A stretch of DNA of 46,577 nucleotides from Methylophilaceae bacterium (GTDB lineage: Bacteria > Pseudomonadota > Gammaproteobacteria > Burkholderiales > Methylophilaceae), in contig JAOMKM010000007.1 of assembly GCA_028351715.1 (NCBI GenBank), positions 1-46,577 of the forward strand. The letters run 5' to 3'. Under the pieces are notes generated by a model. That model was not told where the DNA came from, searched no databases, and saw only the letters and a list, made by a program, of their open reading frames with translations. Position numbers and translations under genes: made by a program. Below are positions 43,445 to 46,577 of this stretch, in pieces; the stretch's first letter is position 1, and each line of letters begins with the position of its first letter.

Positions 43445-44599
43445 ATGTTTGAAGTAGTTGAAAAAAAATCACAGGAAGCCAATATAAAAGTTGTTGGTGT
43501 TGGAGGCTGTGGAGGAAATGCAGTGGACCATATGATTGAAAAGAATGTAATGGGCGTTGAATTTATATGCATAAATACTGATCTTCAGGCACTAAAAAAG
43601 AGTCAAGCTAGCTCAATCGTACAAATTGGTGAACTTCTTACAAAAGGTCTAGGTGCAGGTTCAAGGCCTGATACTGGTAAACAAGCAGCAATAGATGATA
43701 GAGAAAAGATTATTGAAGCAATTGATGGTGCAGATATGCTTTTTATTACAGCAGGAATGGGAGGTGGAACTGGAACTGGAGCTACTCCCGTTATTGCACA
43801 AATTGCAAAAGATTTAGGAATACTAACCATTGCAGTTGTTACAAAGCCTTTTGACTTTGAGGGGAGTAGAAGTCAGGTTGCTAAAGATGGTATAAGTGAA
43901 TTGGTTAATTATGTTGATTCTTTAATTGTTATACCAAATGAAAAGTTAATGGGGGTGCTAGGTGAGGATGTAACATTTATTGACGCATTCGGGGCTGCTA
44001 ATGATGTTCTTCTAAGTGCAGTCGCAGGTATTGCTGAAATTATAAACAGCCCTGGCCTTATAAATGTTGACTTTGCTGATGTCAAAACAGTAATGAGTGA
44101 GATGGGTATGGCAATGATTGGATCAGGCTATGCTGAAGGCTCAGATCGCGCATTAATTTCAGCTAAAGATGCTATGGCATGCCCACTTCTTGAAGATGTA
44201 AACTTGAATAATGCTAAAGGAATATTATTGAATATTTCTGCTAGCCAAGACTTTAAAATGAAGGAATATTTTGAAATTATGAATGTAGTTAAGCAATACG
44301 CGGCAGAAGATGCAAATATTATAGTAGGAAATGTAATTGATGATTCTATTGCAAGTGGAATTAGGGTAACTATGGTAGCAACTGGATTATCACAAAGTAA
44401 AAATGAATCATCCGATCCGGTTAATTTAACTTCACAATATGATTATGTTGAGTCAGAGATATCAAATTTAAGTGATGGTAAAGAGGATGAAGAAGAGTTA
44501 AATGTATTTAGTAATAACTTGGAAGAGAGTCATGATCAACAAAATAATTTTAGTGATGATGAATATGATGTTCCAGCATATCTTAGAAAAAATAAATGA
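43445..44599 (+). CDS. ftsZ: Cell division GTPase FtsZ
   Basis: The ATG at 43445 gives 384 residues starting M-F-E-V-V-E-K, the usual beta-proteobacterial FtsZ N-terminus, with GGAG at 43435-43438 (6-nt spacing). The earlier in-frame ATG at 43433 overlaps that Shine-Dalgarno and is rejected. The tubulin-like signature G-G-G-T-G-T-G is at 106-112. After about residue 316 an acidic linker leads to the conserved C-terminal peptide (D-E-Y-D-V-P-A-Y-L-R) that binds FtsA. The linker is short, about 50 residues. Its stop overlaps lpxC by 4 bp. Confidence 0.97.
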   Translation: MFEVVEKKSQEANIKVVGVGGCGGNAVDHMIEKNVMGVEFICINTDLQALKKSQASSIVQIGELLTKGLGAGSRPDTGKQAAIDDREKIIEAIDGADMLFITAGMGGGTGTGATPVIAQIAKDLGILTIAVVTKPFDFEGSRSQVAKDGISELVNYVDSLIVIPNEKLMGVLGEDVTFIDAFGAANDVLLSAVAGIAEIINSPGLINVDFADVKTVMSEMGMAMIGSGYAEGSDRALISAKDAMACPLLEDVNLNNAKGILLNISASQDFKMKEYFEIMNVVKQYAAEDANIIVGNVIDDSIASGIRVTMVATGLSQSKNESSDPVNLTSQYDYVESEISNLSDGKEDEEELNVFSNNLEESHDQQNNFSDDEYDVPAYLRKNK

Positions 44600-45546
44600 T
44601 ACTTCAACGAACAATAAAAAATTCAGTTAGTACAAGAGGCGTAGGACTTCACACAGGAGAGAAAGTAACTCTAACATTACACCCTGCCAATGAAGACCAA
44701 GGAATAGTTTTTACTAGGAGCGATCTAGAAACTCCAATAAAAATTCAGGTATCTCCATTTATGGTGACTGAAACGAAATTATGTTCCACAATCGGTGTAG
44801 ATCAATTCAAGGTTTCTACTGTTGAGCATATAATGTCTGCACTATCTGCATCAGGAATTGATAATATTGTAATTGATGTTAATGGTTCAGAGGTTCCTAT
44901 AATGGATGGCAGTTCTATTGCATTTATCCATCTTATAAAATCAGCAATAATTAAAGAGCAAAAAAAACCTAAAAAATTTGTTGTAATTAATGAATTAATT
45001 GAAGTTAAAGACGAAGATAGATTAGCTAAATTTGAACCTCATCAAGGATTTGTTATTGACTTTATGATTGATTTTCCTCACCCAGCTTTTAATGATGAGG
45101 ATAGTCATGTAAGCATAGATTTTTTTAAAGATTCATATATTAAAGGCATTAGTAGAGCTCGAACATTTGGGTTTATGCAAGAGGTTGAATACTTAAGAAC
45201 AAATGGATTAGCAAGAGGAGGATCACTCGATAATGCAATAGTGCTCGATGAATATAAAATTCTTAATGAAGATGGATTAAGGTACTCAGATGAATTTGTA
45301 CGACATAAAATACTTGATGCAGTTGGAGATTTATATATGCTAGGGAGTCCAATTATCGGAAAATTTACCGCATACAAATCTGGACACGAGCTGAATAATA
45401 AATTGTTAAGAGCGCTTGTAGAAAATCCCCAATCTTGGTCGTTAGAAAATTTAGATAATAATAATATAGAGATGGCAGAGTTAGCAAAGAATTATTTATT
45501 AATAGCTAATGAGTTTAGCAATAAAAGAATTGATAAAATACAATGA
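44596..45546 (+). CDS. lpxC: UDP-3-O-acyl-N-acetylglucosamine deacetylase LpxC
   Basis: A 316-residue zinc deacetylase, the committed step of lipid A synthesis. Zinc ligands are the His in S-T-V-E-H-I-M-S-A-L (about residue 79) and the His and Asp in R-H-K-I-L-D-A-V-G-D (about 238-242). The general-acid His is in G-H-E-L-N-N. The N-terminal G-V-G-L-H-T-G-E is a family signature. Its presence shows an outer membrane with lipopolysaccharide. It overlaps the next small gene by 4 bp. Confidence 0.97.
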   Translation: MILQRTIKNSVSTRGVGLHTGEKVTLTLHPANEDQGIVFTRSDLETPIKIQVSPFMVTETKLCSTIGVDQFKVSTVEHIMSALSASGIDNIVIDVNGSEVPIMDGSSIAFIHLIKSAIIKEQKKPKKFVVINELIEVKDEDRLAKFEPHQGFVIDFMIDFPHPAFNDEDSHVSIDFFKDSYIKGISRARTFGFMQEVEYLRTNGLARGGSLDNAIVLDEYKILNEDGLRYSDEFVRHKILDAVGDLYMLGSPIIGKFTAYKSGHELNNKLLRALVENPQSWSLENLDNNNIEMAELAKNYLLIANEFSNKRIDKIQ

Positions 45547-45725
45547 TTTTTATTCGACTAATACTAATTATTTTGCTTATTACTCTAGTTATTTTGAGTA
45601 TGTTTTATGTAGTTACTAAAAATAAAAAATATATATTCATTATTAGGTCAATTATAAATTACTCAATATATTTTGGTGTCTTTTTTGGTATTATGTATTT
45701 ACTTGTAAGAGTAATCCACTTTTAA
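45543..45725 (+). CDS. Small two-helix membrane protein, function unknown
   Basis: A 60-residue very hydrophobic protein with two predicted membrane helices (about 3-24 and 35-57) separated by a short basic loop (K-N-K-K near 27-30). I do not recognise a family. The ATG overlaps the lpxC stop (ATGA), and the stop is four bases before the next ATG, so it is translated as part of the lpxC end of the cluster. A role in the envelope is inferred only from location and hydrophobicity. Confidence 0.7.
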   Translation: MIFIRLILIILLITLVILSMFYVVTKNKKYIFIIRSIINYSIYFGVFFGIMYLLVRVIHF

Positions 45726-45729
45726 AGAG

Positions 45730-46577
45730 ATGAAAACGGTATCGATTTTTGGTGGAACAGGCTTTATTGGTACAGAACTAATTCATCATCTTGCAACAAA
45801 AAATATCAACATTAATGTATTCACTCGGACGCTTAGCAAGGCAAATAAATTTAAAACACTACCTAGGATTAAATTAATTGAGATTAATCATTCAGCTGAT
45901 ATTGCTGAATTATTAAATAAATCAGATGTTGTTATTAATTTGGTGGGTATTCTTCATGAAACAAAATCTCTTAAATTTTCTTCAGTTCATAAGGATTGGG
46001 TAAATAAAATTGCTAAGGCTACAGAGAAAAATAATATTAGCCATTTTATTCATATAGGAGCTATTCAATCCATTAAGAATGCCCCAAGTCTTTATCTTAA
46101 GTCTAAGTATGATGGTGAAGAAGAAATTAAAAGAATTCTTAAAAAGCAACCATGGACTATTTTAAGACCATCTATTGTATTTGGTAAAGGTGATATTTTT
46201 ATTAATCTTTTTAGGAAAATGGTTGCCTATTTACCTGTAATTTTCCTTGTATCACCAGATGCAAAATTTCAACCTATTTATGTTATAGATTTAGTAGATA
46301 TAATTATTCAAAGTATTAACGATAAGAAATCATTCGGAAAAACTTATAACGTTGCGGGCCCCAAAGCCTATAATTTTATTGAAATTGTTAAATTAATCGC
46401 AACAGCTGATAAAAAGAAGGTTTTAATTGTGCCTTTGAACAGATTATTTTCAAACATAATGGTTACTCTAATAGAGCTATTGCCATATAAGGTTATTACC
46501 AAGGATAATTTAAAATCTATGGAACTTGAAAATATTACCGAGATTAATGATGCATATTGCTTTAAATCAAACCTATT
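45730..46577 (+). CDS. NAD(P)-binding SDR, complex I NDUFA9-like, 3' end outside window
   Basis: The frame opens at ATG 45730 (AAAGAG just upstream) and stays open for 282 codons to the window end, so the gene is partial. The N-terminal dinucleotide motif F-G-G-T-G-F-I-G is at residues 7-14. N-L-V-G-I-L-H-E follows the fourth strand, as in NDUFA9-type atypical SDRs. A Y-L-K-S-K (YxxxK) lies near 128 and R-P-S-I-V-F-G near 151. Members are often annotated as complex I NDUFA9 subunit family proteins, but a role in complex I in bacteria is not established. It may be cotranscribed with lpxC. Confidence 0.85.
   Translation, partial: MKTVSIFGGTGFIGTELIHHLATKNININVFTRTLSKANKFKTLPRIKLIEINHSADIAELLNKSDVVINLVGILHETKSLKFSSVHKDWVNKIAKATEKNNISHFIHIGAIQSIKNAPSLYLKSKYDGEEEIKRILKKQPWTILRPSIVFGKGDIFINLFRKMVAYLPVIFLVSPDAKFQPIYVIDLVDIIIQSINDKKSFGKTYNVAGPKAYNFIEIVKLIATADKKKVLIVPLNRLFSNIMVTLIELLPYKVITKDNLKSMELENITEINDAYCFKSNL

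Noticed and set aside
1-46577. Search for CRISPR repeats, insertion sequences, prophage genes, toxin-antitoxin pairs and tRNA genes.
   Set aside because: No repeat array, transposase, integrase, att-like duplication or tRNA cloverleaf was recognised by eye; every long frame belongs to a housekeeping or methylotrophy gene.

Overview
The window looks like a chromosomal segment from a small-genome, AT-rich, free-living methylotrophic betaproteobacterium. The best guess is the marine OM43 clade of Methylophilales. This is inferred from gene content (lanthanide-type methanol dehydrogenase xoxF with xoxJ and xoxG, and an NAD-dependent fds formate dehydrogenase), low GC, very short intergenic gaps and many 1-20 bp overlaps. 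No database search was possible. I see no tRNA, rRNA, CRISPR array, insertion sequence or prophage.

Layout. 1-2914: the end of a 2OG-Fe(II) oxygenase-like gene, a YihY/BrkB membrane protein carrying a C-terminal cyclic-nucleotide-binding domain, and proline iminopeptidase. 2915-8225: xoxF, xoxJ, xoxG and a type II NADH dehydrogenase. The xoxF leader is packed with repeats and palindromes, and xoxF and xoxG each have their own terminator. 8222-11258 (minus): LplT-like transporter, PIN-PhoH ATPase, Bcp peroxiredoxin. 11341-14682 (minus): moaA-mobA-mobB-moeA, making molybdopterin cofactor. These are divergent from 14797-20777 (plus): fdsG-fdsB-fdsA-fdhD-fdsD, the Mo-dependent formate dehydrogenase and its sulfurtransferase. 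The enzyme and part of its cofactor pathway therefore share one divergent promoter region. 20779-25048 (minus): GT-C glycosyltransferase, rpmE, rho, trxA and a BON-domain lipoprotein (dolP-like). 25113-26970 (plus): rsmI and pyrC. 26998-27280: a compact RNase P RNA with its own terminator. 27448-45546: a complete division and cell wall (dcw) cluster, mraZ-rsmH-ftsL-ftsI-murE-murF-mraY-murD-ftsW-murG-murC-murB-ddl-ftsQ-ftsA-ftsZ-lpxC. It is followed by a 60-residue membrane protein and an NDUFA9-like SDR gene that runs off the window.

How it works together. XoxF oxidises methanol in the periplasm and XoxG takes its electrons. The Fds complex oxidises formate to CO2 with NADH as product, and the neighbouring NDH-2 can return NADH electrons to quinone. 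The dcw block makes meso-diaminopimelate peptidoglycan and the FtsZ ring.

Most worth checking: murG has no ATG/GTG/TTG start and appears to begin at ATT or ATA behind a Shine-Dalgarno site; rsmH is split by a one-base frameshift in an 11-A run; the xoxF upstream region has helically phased direct repeats and palindromes; the YihY-cNMP fusion; and the roughly 283-nt RNase P RNA. I do not see a wholly unknown multi-gene system here. The novelty is in regulation and gene structure.
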